From contig JBEBRW010000008.1 of assembly GCA_040394635.1 (NCBI GenBank), forward strand, positions 58,181-122,180: a DNA stretch of 64,000 nucleotides, read 5' to 3'. Below are positions 53,312-61,868 of this stretch, piece after piece. Made by a program: the position numbers and the translations under genes. The stretch's first letter is position 1, and every line of letters begins with the position of its first letter. Source of the DNA: UBA5239 sp040394635. GTDB lineage: Bacteria; Verrucomicrobiota; Lentisphaeria; Victivallales; Victivallaceae. Below the pieces are notes generated by a model that was not told where the DNA came from, searched no databases, and was given only the letters and a program-made list of their open reading frames with translations.

Positions 53312-54399
53312 TGTTTGACGATGCGGTAAATGAGGTAGGCCCCGACCACCTGATAGATCAGGTTCGGCAGCCACAGGAGGTATTGCGGTCGCAGAAATGG
53401 GTATGACGTCAGCGATTCGCAGATGATGATCGAGAGGAAGTAAAGTCCCGCCAGGACCACGCTCAGGAAGATCCCCACCGACGTTTCGCGGCGCGATGTC
53501 CGGATGGCCAGCGGCAGCCCCAGCAGCATGAACGCGATCGGCGACAGCGCAAACGCGATCCGCTGGTTCATTTCCACTTCCAGCTTGGTGGTTTTCCGCC
53601 CGAGCTGTGTCTGTTCGAGGTGGATGCAGGCGAACAAATCACGCATCGTCATATATTTGGGCTTGATGAAGACATCGCGCTTGTTGAACTCCTGTCCATA
53701 GTTGAAGGAGAACGAAACTTTTTCGCTGAAAGCCCGGGTTTCCGGCTTGGATTTGCGGTCGCGGATCATGCAGTCGAAGAGCTCCACCGTCAGGATCTGG
53801 CGCTCCTTGTCGACCAGGAATTTGCCGCGGTCGGCGGTGATGTCCTGATCATATTCGAGTCCTTTGTCGTCCATGGTGAAGATCTGGACGCCTTTGACTT
53901 CATTGTTTTTGATTTTGTCGTCGATATAAATCAGGTTGTTTTCGAACCGCACCTGGCGGCCGGGCTCGAAGACCGCGATCGGGTTTTCGATGACCGCTCC
54001 GGAGATCAATCGCCGCGATTCGCCCAGCAGCGGCGGCCCCACGTTCAGCTGCAGGTACAAGCAAACCAGCATCATCAGAAACGCCATCACCATGATCGGC
54101 GAAATAATCTGCAGAATCGATACTCCGCAAGCGCGCATGGCCGTGATTTCCGAGTCTGCCGAGAGCCGTCCGAACACCAGGATCACCGACACCAGAATCG
54201 CCCACGGCACCGTAAACGTCAGCACAATCGGCATGGTGTACAGCGCGAACTGGAAAAAGTGCTTGACCGGAATCCCCTGCGCGATATGGTCGATGATCTC
54301 GATCATCCGCGCACCCAGCATGGCAAAAGTCAGAATTCCGATAGCCATCGAAAAAGTCAGCAGAAACGCCTTCGCCACATATAAATTAAGTGTCTTCAT
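53308..54399 (-). CDS. lptF: LptF/LptG-family LPS export permease (probably LptF)
   Basis: 363 residues, same family as the gene at 27381: N-terminal helix pairs, a beta-jellyroll periplasmic domain (about 130-260) and C-terminal helices. The coupling motif reads EITAMRACGVSIL, and PIAVFEPGRQVRFENNL marks the domain start. LptF and LptG together form the LPS extractor. No Shine-Dalgarno is evident. An IS element lies about 210 bp upstream of its start. Confidence 0.87.
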   Translation of the reverse strand: MKTLNLYVAKAFLLTFSMAIGILTFAMLGARMIEIIDHIAQGIPVKHFFQFALYTMPIVLTFTVPWAILVSVILVFGRLSADSEITAMRACGVSILQIISPIMVMAFLMMLVCLYLQLNVGPPLLGESRRLISGAVIENPIAVFEPGRQVRFENNLIYIDDKIKNNEVKGVQIFTMDDKGLEYDQDITADRGKFLVDKERQILTVELFDCMIRDRKSKPETRAFSEKVSFSFNYGQEFNKRDVFIKPKYMTMRDLFACIHLEQTQLGRKTTKLEVEMNQRIAFALSPIAFMLLGLPLAIRTSRRETSVGIFLSVVLAGLYFLSIIICESLTSYPFLRPQYLLWLPNLIYQVVGAYLIYRIVKH

Positions 54400-54607
54400 C
54401 TAAAACTTAAGTCTCCATTAACCAAATAAGATACACGCTCAACCCCCATTTGGCAAACCCATCCGCCAAAAAACCGTGTTTTTAAAGGCTTTACCCTGCA
54501 ATCCCCCACGCTTTTTTTTAACCACGGAATACACGGAAAGCACGGAAATTTTTGAGAAGAACCACAAAATTCACAAAATAACACAAAATTTTTAAATGAA
54601 TTCTTTT
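54400..54607. repeat. CAC-rich intergenic repeats interrupted by the IS
   Basis: 54520-54549 carries an ACCACGGAATACACGGAAAG pattern (CACGGAA units). 54560-54590 carries a related ACCACAAAATTCACAAAATA pattern. The latter is the left arm of a palindrome whose right arm lies after the IS at 56149-56182 (ending TTTTGTGGT). 54599-54607 is the left copy of the 9-bp target duplication AATTCTTTT. The remainder of the gap shows no gene. Confidence 0.65.
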
Positions 54608-56148
54608 CACAGCCATCCCGTAAAAATCTGAAAGCTTGACAAAAAAACGGATTCATAGTACCTTTGTTTCGACCAAAAAACGAGGTATGACTATGAATCC
54701 GTTAAAAGATACCATGTCAGTGTTGGCGCAAATTGTCAAGTATATTCCGGCGAAAACCATTGAAGTATTGGCGAAAAAGTGCAAAATTCAAACCCGGGCG
54801 TTCAGTGCGACCAGTCAGGTAGTGGCAATGCTTTATGCCCATCTGTCGCATGCTTTGAGCCTGAATGACCTTTGCGATTCGTTGCAAAACCATCAAAGCA
54901 CGCTGAGTCAAATCCGCAATTGCACACCACCGAGCCGCAATGGGCTTTCCTATGCGAACCGGACCCGCAACGCGGATATGATCGAAGCGTTGTACTGGAC
55001 AGTTTATGGTGAATTGGAGTTGGATTGGCCGGAATTTTTTCGCAGCAGCCGTAGTTATCCGGGGCTGCCGTACCGTTTTCAGCGGCGGATTTATGCGTTT
55101 GATTCGACGACCATCCAGTTGACCGTGAGCAGTATGGACTGGGCGGCGCACCGTCATCGGAAAGCGGCGATAAAATCGCATACCGGGCTCAATCTGCAAT
55201 CGTTTTTGCCGGAGTTCGTGATTGTTCGCAGTGCCAGGGATGCCGATTCGAAGGTGGCGTGGGAGCTCTGTGCGCCCCTTCATCCCGGAGAAGTTGCGGT
55301 TTTTGACAAGGCATATGTTGACTTCAAGCATCTGAATTATCTGGATGAATGCGGGATTTTCTGGGTGACCCGGGCGAAGGAAAAGATACAATTTCAAATT
55401 ATGGGACAGCAGCCGGCAGTAGTTTCAGGCGAAACCGAATCCGTCGCGCCGGAAGTTATGGGACAGCAGCCGGAGCTGCCGCGCCGGATCAGGCGCAAGT
55501 TCAAAAAAATCCGCAAGCAAAAATATCAGCGCAATAAAATCCGTGTACTCAGCGACCTCAGGATTCGCCTGACCGGCATCAATACGGTGAAACATTATCC
55601 GCAGGAACTGCGCCTGGTTACCGCGGAAGTTGAAGTCAAGAAGAAAATGATTCCGATGATCTTCATTACCAATAACTTCACCTGGTCGCCCTATACCGTC
55701 TGCGAGCTTTATCAGGCGCGATGGGGCGTCGAAGTGTTTTTCAAGGAAATCAAGCAGAATCTGCAACTGGCCGATTTCCTGGGCTACAATGAAAACGCGA
55801 TTCGATGGCAGTTCTGGACGGCCCTGCTAGTTTATTTGCTGCTTCGATTTATCGCCTGGGAAAAGAAATGGAAGCATTCCTTCAGCCGTCTTTTCACCCT
55901 GATTCGCGGAGTCATCTGGAACTACTTCGAACTCGACAGCGTACTCGAATGCTGCGACTCCATGGGACGGCGCGAGCCGGTCAAGATACGCGGCTCGCCT
56001 GAACGCGCCTGGCAGATGTTTTTTGATCTACCATGACATCTACGCTCAAAGCTGCACATCTACAAAGACGGTGGTTTCAAACTTCTTCACCGTTATGCTC
56101 AAACGTTGTCTCAGCATACCGATTTCAGAATTTTACGGGATGCCTGTG
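54608..56148. mobile_element. Complete IS4-family insertion sequence
   Basis: A 1,541-bp element with imperfect terminal inverted repeats of about 26 bp: left end CACAGCCATCCCGTAAAAAT, right end (reverse complement) CACAGGCATCCCGTAAAATT. The direct repeat AATTCTTTT (54599-54607 and 56149-56157) flanks it exactly. A single transposase gene fills it. Intact ends and an exact target duplication point to a recent insertion. Confidence 0.93.
54693..56036 (+). CDS. IS4-family transposase
   Basis: 447 residues from the ATG at 54693 (GAGG 7 nt upstream; ATG 54687 is too close). An N-terminal DUF4372-like domain (VLAQIVKYIPAKTIEVLAKK) precedes the DDE nuclease: D in AFDSTTIQLT, D in VFDKAYVDF and E in the Y-x2-RW-x-VE-x2-F-x2-IKQN block (YQARWGVEVFFKEIKQN). 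The frame is intact. Around 55399-55473 an 18-bp motif (TTATGGGACAGCAGCCGG) is repeated 57 bp apart, an in-frame 19-residue duplication in a linker. Confidence 0.95.
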   Translation: MNPLKDTMSVLAQIVKYIPAKTIEVLAKKCKIQTRAFSATSQVVAMLYAHLSHALSLNDLCDSLQNHQSTLSQIRNCTPPSRNGLSYANRTRNADMIEALYWTVYGELELDWPEFFRSSRSYPGLPYRFQRRIYAFDSTTIQLTVSSMDWAAHRHRKAAIKSHTGLNLQSFLPEFVIVRSARDADSKVAWELCAPLHPGEVAVFDKAYVDFKHLNYLDECGIFWVTRAKEKIQFQIMGQQPAVVSGETESVAPEVMGQQPELPRRIRRKFKKIRKQKYQRNKIRVLSDLRIRLTGINTVKHYPQELRLVTAEVEVKKKMIPMIFITNNFTWSPYTVCELYQARWGVEVFFKEIKQNLQLADFLGYNENAIRWQFWTALLVYLLLRFIAWEKKWKHSFSRLFTLIRGVIWNYFELDSVLECCDSMGRREPVKIRGSPERAWQMFFDLP

Positions 56149-56191
56149 AATTCTTTTTGTGTATTTTTATGTGTTTTGTGGTAAAAAAATT

Positions 56192-56920
56192 TCAGTGCTG
56201 CCCGGTGATTTCTTTGATGACGGCGGCGGCACAGTGACAGCCGAAGATCGCGGGCATGTAAGAAATGGTGCCGACGGTGGAACGGAATTTGCCGAGGTCG
56301 TTTTCGCCTTCGATGGTCGACTCCTCCGGGACGTCTTCGGGGGAGAACACAACCGGGAAACCGGAGCGGACGCCGCGGCGGTGGAGGCGCTTGCGCAGCG
56401 CGCGCGCCAGATTGCAGTTGTAGGACTTGGAAATATCGGCAGTCTGGACGAGGCCGGGGTCGACGCGGCCGCCCGCGCCGAGGGCGCTGACGATCTTCAG
56501 ATTGCGTTCGAGGGCCTTGCAGATCAGGTTCAGTTTCGGCGACAGGGTATCGATGGCGTCGAGGACGCAGTCATAAGGGGCGGCGTCGAGGAGCTCGGCG
56601 GTTTTTTCGTCGCGGATAAATTCGTTGACCACGGTCAGTTCGATGTCGGGATTGATGTCGCGGAAGCGCTCGGCCATGACGTCGCCTTTCATCCGTCCGA
56701 CGGTGCTGATGAGCGCCGGGAGCTGGCGGTTGCGGTTCGAGGCCTCGATGACGTCGCCGTCGACAATGGTCATGCGGCCGATACCGGCGCGGCAGAGCAT
56801 TTCCGCCGCATACGCACCCACGCCGCCCAGGCCCATGACCAATACGTGCGCATCGTGCAGGCGCTGGAGCTTGCCGGCGCCGAGAAGAAGTTCGGTGCGT
56901 TGTTGCCAGTCGGGGGTCAT
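56192..56920 (-). CDS. tcdA: tRNA threonylcarbamoyladenosine dehydratase (ThiF/E1-like)
   Basis: 242 residues. E1-like Rossmann motif GLGGVGAYAAEMLCRAGIG (about 30-48), then IVDGD and the NRNRQLPAL arginine site. The C-terminal SLGT-like GTISYMPAIFGCHCAA fits TcdA/CsdL, which cyclises t6A to ct6A at tRNA position 37 using ATP. The start overlaps the panC stop by 4 bp (ATGA). Confidence 0.88.
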   Translation of the reverse strand: MTPDWQQRTELLLGAGKLQRLHDAHVLVMGLGGVGAYAAEMLCRAGIGRMTIVDGDVIEASNRNRQLPALISTVGRMKGDVMAERFRDINPDIELTVVNEFIRDEKTAELLDAAPYDCVLDAIDTLSPKLNLICKALERNLKIVSALGAGGRVDPGLVQTADISKSYNCNLARALRKRLHRRGVRSGFPVVFSPEDVPEESTIEGENDLGKFRSTVGTISYMPAIFGCHCAAAVIKEITGQH

Positions 56921-57738
56921 TTTCTGCGGAGCAGGACGTTGTCGATCAACCGTGTGGAGCCGAAATAGGCGGCGATGGCCACCAGGATTTCGGCGGTATT
57001 GCGGGTGACTTCGCCCAGGGTTTCGGCGTCGCGAATCTCGACATAGTCGACACGGCCGCCAGCTTCGGTGATGCTGTTCCAGATGGCGTCGGCGTCCAGA
57101 TTGTCAAGCGTCAGGTTGAGCAGTGTCCGCGAGATCGTCAGCGCACGGTGGCGGTCATCGGTGCTCAAGTAACGGTTGCGCGAACTGAGTGCGAGGCCGT
57201 CGGCTTCGCGGATCAGCGGGGCGACGATGATTTCGATGGGGAAATTCAGGTCGCGCACCATGCGGCGGATGACCAGCGCCTGCTGGGCGTCCTTCTGGCC
57301 GAATACCGCCACGTCGGGCAATACCGCGTTGAAAAGCTTGGCGACCACGGTGGTCACGCCCCGGAAGTGAATCGGGCGGCTGCGGCCGCAGAGGTCGCCG
57401 GTCAACGCTTCCTCGATCACCCAGGTACTGTGGCCGGGGTGGTACATATCTTTGCTCTCGGGAGCGAAAATCACTTGCGCGCCGCGTTTCTCGCACAACT
57501 GGCAGTCGCGTTCAAAATCGCGGGGATACTTGTCGAGGTCCTCGAAGGGGCCGAATTGGGTAGGGTTCACGAAAATCGTCACGATCACGAATTCGGCCTT
57601 TTCCAGTGCCCGGTCGATCAGGCTCAGGTGTCCTTCGTGGAGATAGCCCATGGTCGGGACCACACCGATGCGCTTACCCGCCAGGCGTGCCTGACGGGAG
57701 CATTCCTGCATTTCCGAAATGGTACGGATGATTTTCAT
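56917..57738 (-). CDS. panC: Pantothenate synthetase
   Basis: 273 residues. It joins pantoate and beta-alanine with ATP to make pantothenate for CoA. VPTMGYLHEGHLSLI holds the HIGH-like motif, FVNPTQFGPFEDLDKYPR and FGQKDAQQALVIRRM are canonical, and LALSSRNRYL ends the active site. It lies in a minus-strand operon after ilvE (7-bp gap) and overlaps tcdA. Branched-chain keto acids feed pantoate synthesis, so the pairing with ilvE makes metabolic sense. Confidence 0.96.
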   Translation of the reverse strand: MKIIRTISEMQECSRQARLAGKRIGVVPTMGYLHEGHLSLIDRALEKAEFVIVTIFVNPTQFGPFEDLDKYPRDFERDCQLCEKRGAQVIFAPESKDMYHPGHSTWVIEEALTGDLCGRSRPIHFRGVTTVVAKLFNAVLPDVAVFGQKDAQQALVIRRMVRDLNFPIEIIVAPLIREADGLALSSRNRYLSTDDRHRALTISRTLLNLTLDNLDADAIWNSITEAGGRVDYVEIRDAETLGEVTRNTAEILVAIAAYFGSTRLIDNVLLRRK

Positions 57739-57745
57739 TTTCGGC

Positions 57746-58753
57746 TCAGACTTCGACCATCCAGTGGTGGCGGTCGGCGATTTCGCCGTATTGAATGCCG
57801 GTCATTTCATCGTAAAGCTTCTTCAGCACCGGGCCGATGGTCTCGGTGTTGTAGCTGATGACGTTGCCGCCGTCATAAATCCGGCCGACGGGGGTGATCA
57901 CCACGGCGGTACCGCAGGCGCCGACTTCGGCGAAGTCCGGCAGTTCGGTCTTGGCGACCGGGCGGCGGTCCACTTTCAAACCAAGGTCCTCGGCCAGCTG
58001 CATCAGCGATTTATTGGTGATGCTGGGCAGGATCGAAGAGGACTTCGGGGTCACGTATTTGCCGTCCTTGCTGATGGCGATGAAATTGCTGGTGCCGAAT
58101 TCGTCGATGTAAAGGTGTTCCTTCGGGTCGGTGAACAGCGGAATCGGGCAATGGTTGTCCTTGGCGATTTTGGCCGGGAGCAAGCTGGCCGCGTAGTTGC
58201 CGGCGCACTTGATGGTGCCGGTGCCGAGCGGAGCCGCGCGGTCATAATCGTTGATCACCCATGCGTCCACGGGTTTGATGCCGCCCTTGTAATACGGGCC
58301 CACGGGCATGACCATTATGATGAATTCGTATTCATCGCTGGGAGCCACGCCGATTTTCGGGCCGCTGCCGAAGGCCACCGGGCGGATGTACATGGAGCCG
58401 CCGGTGCCGTACGGGGGCACATAATCGATATTGTCGCGAACCACTTTTTTCATGGCTTCGACGTAGAGTTCTTCCGGGAAATCAGGCATCATCAGGTGTT
58501 TCATCGTGGCGGCCTGGCGGCGGGCGTTTTCGACCGGGCGGAAAATGCGGACCTTGCCATCCTTGCCCATAAATGCCTTCTGCCCTTCGAAGCAGGCCTG
58601 TCCGTAATGGAAGACCTGGGAGGCAATGGACATGGTGATGTCGTAGTCGTTGTGCAACTTTCCTTCGCTCCATTGACCGTTCTTGTACTGAAAACGGATA
58701 TTCGAGCGGGTCGGAAAGAACTCAAAACCCAGTTTGGACCAATCGATGTTCAT
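57746..58753 (-). CDS. ilvE: Branched-chain amino acid aminotransferase
   Basis: 335 residues, fold type IV PLP enzyme of the eukaryote-like branch. ASQVFHYGQACFEGQKAF begins the small domain, GTIKCAGNYAASLLP holds the cofactor lysine, and EFGTSNFIAI and SSSILPSITNKSL bind phosphate. It transaminates Leu, Ile and Val with 2-oxoglutarate. First gene of the ilvE-panC-tcdA run, divergent from pal. Confidence 0.94.
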   Translation of the reverse strand: MNIDWSKLGFEFFPTRSNIRFQYKNGQWSEGKLHNDYDITMSIASQVFHYGQACFEGQKAFMGKDGKVRIFRPVENARRQAATMKHLMMPDFPEELYVEAMKKVVRDNIDYVPPYGTGGSMYIRPVAFGSGPKIGVAPSDEYEFIIMVMPVGPYYKGGIKPVDAWVINDYDRAAPLGTGTIKCAGNYAASLLPAKIAKDNHCPIPLFTDPKEHLYIDEFGTSNFIAISKDGKYVTPKSSSILPSITNKSLMQLAEDLGLKVDRRPVAKTELPDFAEVGACGTAVVITPVGRIYDGGNVISYNTETIGPVLKKLYDEMTGIQYGEIADRHHWMVEV

Positions 58754-58811
58754 AACGCTAACCTGCCTGTTTAAAATGATAAAAATTTCACGTGAAAAAT
58801 CAAATCAAGAA

Positions 58812-58839
58812 TTGATTTCTTCAAAACATCCTGTAATAT
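58812..58839 (+). promoter_or_regulatory. Putative pal promoter
   Basis: TTGATT (58812-58817), 16-bp spacer and TAATAT (58834-58839), 68 bp before the pal start, in a gap shared with the divergent ilvE. Confidence 0.4.
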
Positions 58840-58907
58840 ACCTTATGCAATCCCAATAATCAATGTTACTTTATAAATAATTGGCAAAAACATAAGGAAT
58901 TATGGCT

Positions 58908-59531
58908 ATGAAGATTTCGCGTATTATGATGACTTTGAGCGCGATCGCGCTGCTCGGTTTCGCCCTCACCGGTTGCAACAACGAACCCGTGGACCTGGGC
59001 CCCGTCCCGCCCCCGACAGTCGGTGATCCCACCGGCAAGAATGGTTATGGCAATGGCGACGATGATTTGATCTTTAGCCAGACCGGCGGCAAAGACCGTA
59101 ACCCTGGGGCTCCCGGCACTTGGGGAGACAATGCAGACAGTTCCAGTCTTGGCGCCCGCGCCGGCGAATTCACCCCGGTGGTGATTCCCGGACTGCATTT
59201 CGAGCCGATCTACTTCGATTATGACCGCTCCGACCTGAAGCAGAGCGAACTGAACAAGCTCCAGAAAGTGGCCGATTTCATGCGGACCCGTCCCGAGCTC
59301 GGTGTGATCATCGAAGGGCATTGCGACGACCGCGGCAGCGAAGAGTACAACCGCGCCCTCGGCGAGCGCCGCGCCATTTCCCTCCGCGACCAGCTGGTCC
59401 GGATGGGCGTGCCGGATGCACACATGAAGACCATGAGCTACGGCAAGGACCGTCCGGCTATCCAGGGTACTTCCTCCGAAGCCCGCGCCAAAAACCGTCG
59501 CGGCGAGACTATCCCTGCCAGAATGCAGTGA
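58908..59531 (+). CDS. pal: Pal/OmpA-like peptidoglycan-associated lipoprotein
   Basis: 207 residues from the ATG at 58908 (AAGGA 9 nt upstream; ATG 58902 also possible). Lipoprotein signal with Cys23 (LTGC), a Gly/Pro/Asp-rich linker, then an OmpA C-terminal domain (about 95-207). The latter has PIYFDYDRSDL, EGHCDDRGSEEYNRALGERRA and a closing NRRGE. It ties the outer membrane to peptidoglycan. No tol genes are adjacent. Confidence 0.92.
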   Translation: MKISRIMMTLSAIALLGFALTGCNNEPVDLGPVPPPTVGDPTGKNGYGNGDDDLIFSQTGGKDRNPGAPGTWGDNADSSSLGARAGEFTPVVIPGLHFEPIYFDYDRSDLKQSELNKLQKVADFMRTRPELGVIIEGHCDDRGSEEYNRALGERRAISLRDQLVRMGVPDAHMKTMSYGKDRPAIQGTSSEARAKNRRGETIPARMQ

Positions 59532-59563
59532 TTCCCTGGAAAGTTATAGGTTGCTTTTTTACG

Positions 59564-59587
59564 AACCCGGGGAAACCCGGGTTTTTT
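59564..59587 (+). terminator. Rho-independent terminator after pal
   Basis: Perfect stem AACCCGGG/CCCGGGTT with a GAAA tetraloop and six T, 33 bp after the pal stop. It separates pal from the metK operon. Confidence 0.95.
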
Positions 59588-59681
59588 GTTTACGGCATTT
59601 GTAAAATTCCCTTTGGGAATGTATTGTAAACCGCAATTTTTATTTATGAATAACATATAACCCAGAAGAGGTAAAAAGAAA

Positions 59682-60878
59682 ATGAGCAAAATCCATGCTG
59701 AACATGTCTTCACCTCGGAGTCCGTGTCCGAAGGCCATCCCGACAAGGTCTGCGACCAGATTTCCGATGCTATTCTCGATGCATGTCTCAAAGACGATCC
59801 CGAGAGCAGGGTCGCGTGCGAAACCCTGACCACCACCGACCTGATCGTCGTTTCCGGTGAAATTACCACCAATTCCAAAGTGAATTGGGAAAAGATAGCC
59901 CGTCAAGTGGTCTGTGATATCGGCTACAACGATGCTACCGTGGGATTCTCGGCCGAAGACTGCAAGGTATTGGTTTGTGTTCACAAGCAGTCCCCGGATA
60001 TCTGCCAGGGCGTGAGCCGCGAACAGGCTTCGATGCAGGGCGCGGGCGACCAGGGCATGATGTTCGGTTACGCCTGTACCGATACCGAAGAACTGATGCC
60101 GGCCACGATCATGTATTCGCACCGCATCGTCAGCGAACTGGCCCGCCGCCGTCACACCGAACCGGCCAAATACAGCTACCTGCGCCCGGACGCCAAGAGC
60201 CAGGTCTCCATCCTCTACCGCGGCGGCAAGCCGGTCCGCGTGGAAAACGTGGTGGTTTCCCACCAGCACACCCCCGAGATGAAGATCGAAACCCTGACCG
60301 CGCTGGTCAAGGAAGTGGTGGCGCAGGTGATTCCGGCCTCGCTGCTGCATGACGATATCAAATATTACATCAATCCGACCGGCAAATTCGAAATCGGCGG
60401 TCCCCATGGCGACACCGGGCTGACCGGACGCAAGATCATTGTCGACACCTACGGCGGCGTGGGCTCCCACGGCGGCGGCGCGTTCTCCGGCAAGGATCCG
60501 TCCAAGGTGGACCGTTCGGCAGCTTACATGAGCCGCTACATCGCCAAGAATATCGTGGCGGCCGGCCTCGCGGAAAAATGCGAAGTTCAGGTGGCCTACG
60601 CCATCGGTATCGCCGATCCGCTGAGCATCAACGTGGACACTTACGGCACCGGCAAACTGGAAAACGACAGCGATCTCGAGAAGATCATCCGTTCGATTTT
60701 CAGCCTGCGCCCGGCCGACATCATCCGGACCCTCGGGCTCAAAACCCCGTCGCAGGCCGGCTGGTCGTACCGCGATACCGCGGCTTACGGACACTTCGGA
60801 CGCGATATTTTCCCGTGGGAAAAGACCGACAAGGTGGATGAGTTGAAAGCCGCCGCCGGGAAATACGCATCAAAGTAA
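59682..60878 (+). CDS. metK: S-adenosylmethionine synthetase
   Basis: 398 residues. It makes SAM from methionine and ATP. TSESVSEGHPDKVCDQ opens the protein, GAGDQGMMFGYA is the ATP-site motif and GGGAFSGKDPSKVDRSAAY the phosphate loop. First gene of a SAM-cycle operon; its stop overlaps the adenosine kinase start (TAATG). The 94-bp leader after the pal terminator holds a small ATTCCC-TTT-GGGAAT hairpin but no recognisable SAM riboswitch. GAAGAGGT precedes the ATG at a long spacing. Confidence 0.97.
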   Translation: MSKIHAEHVFTSESVSEGHPDKVCDQISDAILDACLKDDPESRVACETLTTTDLIVVSGEITTNSKVNWEKIARQVVCDIGYNDATVGFSAEDCKVLVCVHKQSPDICQGVSREQASMQGAGDQGMMFGYACTDTEELMPATIMYSHRIVSELARRRHTEPAKYSYLRPDAKSQVSILYRGGKPVRVENVVVSHQHTPEMKIETLTALVKEVVAQVIPASLLHDDIKYYINPTGKFEIGGPHGDTGLTGRKIIVDTYGGVGSHGGGAFSGKDPSKVDRSAAYMSRYIAKNIVAAGLAEKCEVQVAYAIGIADPLSINVDTYGTGKLENDSDLEKIIRSIFSLRPADIIRTLGLKTPSQAGWSYRDTAAYGHFGRDIFPWEKTDKVDELKAAAGKYASK

Positions 60879-61864
60879 TGAACGATAACAAATACATCCT
60901 TGGCGCCGGTTCGCCGCTGATCGACCTGCTGATTCATGTGGATGAAACATTTCTGCAGAGCATCGACGGCGAAAAAGGCGGCATGGTGTTGGTGGACGAT
61001 GCCGGTATGGACCGGATTTTGGGCACGGCGGGCGTGAAACCCGTCCGGGTGCCCGGCGGTTCCGCCTGCAACACGATTTTCGGGGTGGCCATGCTGGGGA
61101 TGCCCACGGCATTCATCGGCAAGCTCGGCCGCGACGACGACGGCGCGTTCCTGCGCCGGAGTCTGGAGGACCTCGGCGGGCGCGGCACTTCGTTCCGTTA
61201 TTCGGACGATACCCACACCGGGCGCTGCCTCTCCATGATTACTCCCGATTCGGACCGCACCATGCGGACCAATCTGGGCGCGGCATTGCAATTCGCTTCG
61301 ACGGATATCGCGCCGGAGGATTTCAAGGATGTACGGCATTTCCATATCGAGGGCTATCTGCTTTATGTGCCCGGCGTGGTCGAGCGCCTGGTGACGCTGG
61401 CGAAAGAAGCCGGCTGCACGCTGAGCATCGACCTGGCTTCGTTCGAAGTCGTGCGCAACTGCAAGGCGGAGCTCGATAAGCTGCTGCCGCAGTTCGATAT
61501 TGTGTTTGCCAACGAAGACGAAGCCGTCGAACTGCTCGGCCCCGGCACTCCGGAGGAATGGGCCGCACGGCTCAGCGCCATCGTGCCCGTGGCCTGCATC
61601 AAGCTCGGCAAACAGGGTTCGATCGTGAAAACCGCTTCATCGTATGACCGCGTGCCCGCGCACCTGGTCGAGGCCGTCGACGCCACCGGCGCGGGCGACC
61701 TCTGGGGCAGCGGATTTTTGTACGGATATTTAAACGGTTACAATATGGCGGATTCCGCCCGTTTCGGTTCCATTCTCGGTGCCGAGGTGGTGCAGGTGGT
61801 CGGCCCCAAAATTCCGGCGGACAGATGGCCGCTGATCAAACAGCAAATGGGTGTACAGGAGTAA
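60878..61864 (+). CDS. PfkB-family kinase, probably adenosine kinase
   Basis: 328 residues, ribokinase fold. VPGGSACNTIFGVAMLG is the substrate-side PfkB signature and DATGAGDLWGSGFLYG the catalytic one. Family members with this pattern phosphorylate adenosine. Its place between metK and ahcY makes adenosine kinase the best call: AhcY releases adenosine plus homocysteine, and removing adenosine pulls that reaction forward. The stop is 4 nt from the ahcY start. Confidence 0.88.
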   Translation: MNDNKYILGAGSPLIDLLIHVDETFLQSIDGEKGGMVLVDDAGMDRILGTAGVKPVRVPGGSACNTIFGVAMLGMPTAFIGKLGRDDDGAFLRRSLEDLGGRGTSFRYSDDTHTGRCLSMITPDSDRTMRTNLGAALQFASTDIAPEDFKDVRHFHIEGYLLYVPGVVERLVTLAKEAGCTLSIDLASFEVVRNCKAELDKLLPQFDIVFANEDEAVELLGPGTPEEWAARLSAIVPVACIKLGKQGSIVKTASSYDRVPAHLVEAVDATGAGDLWGSGFLYGYLNGYNMADSARFGSILGAEVVQVVGPKIPADRWPLIKQQMGVQE

Positions 61865-61868
61865 AATG

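Noticed and set aside
59588..59681. SAM riboswitch before metK
   Set aside because: The leader is too short and shows only one small hairpin (ATTCCC-TTT-GGGAAT) without the conserved SAM-riboswitch core.
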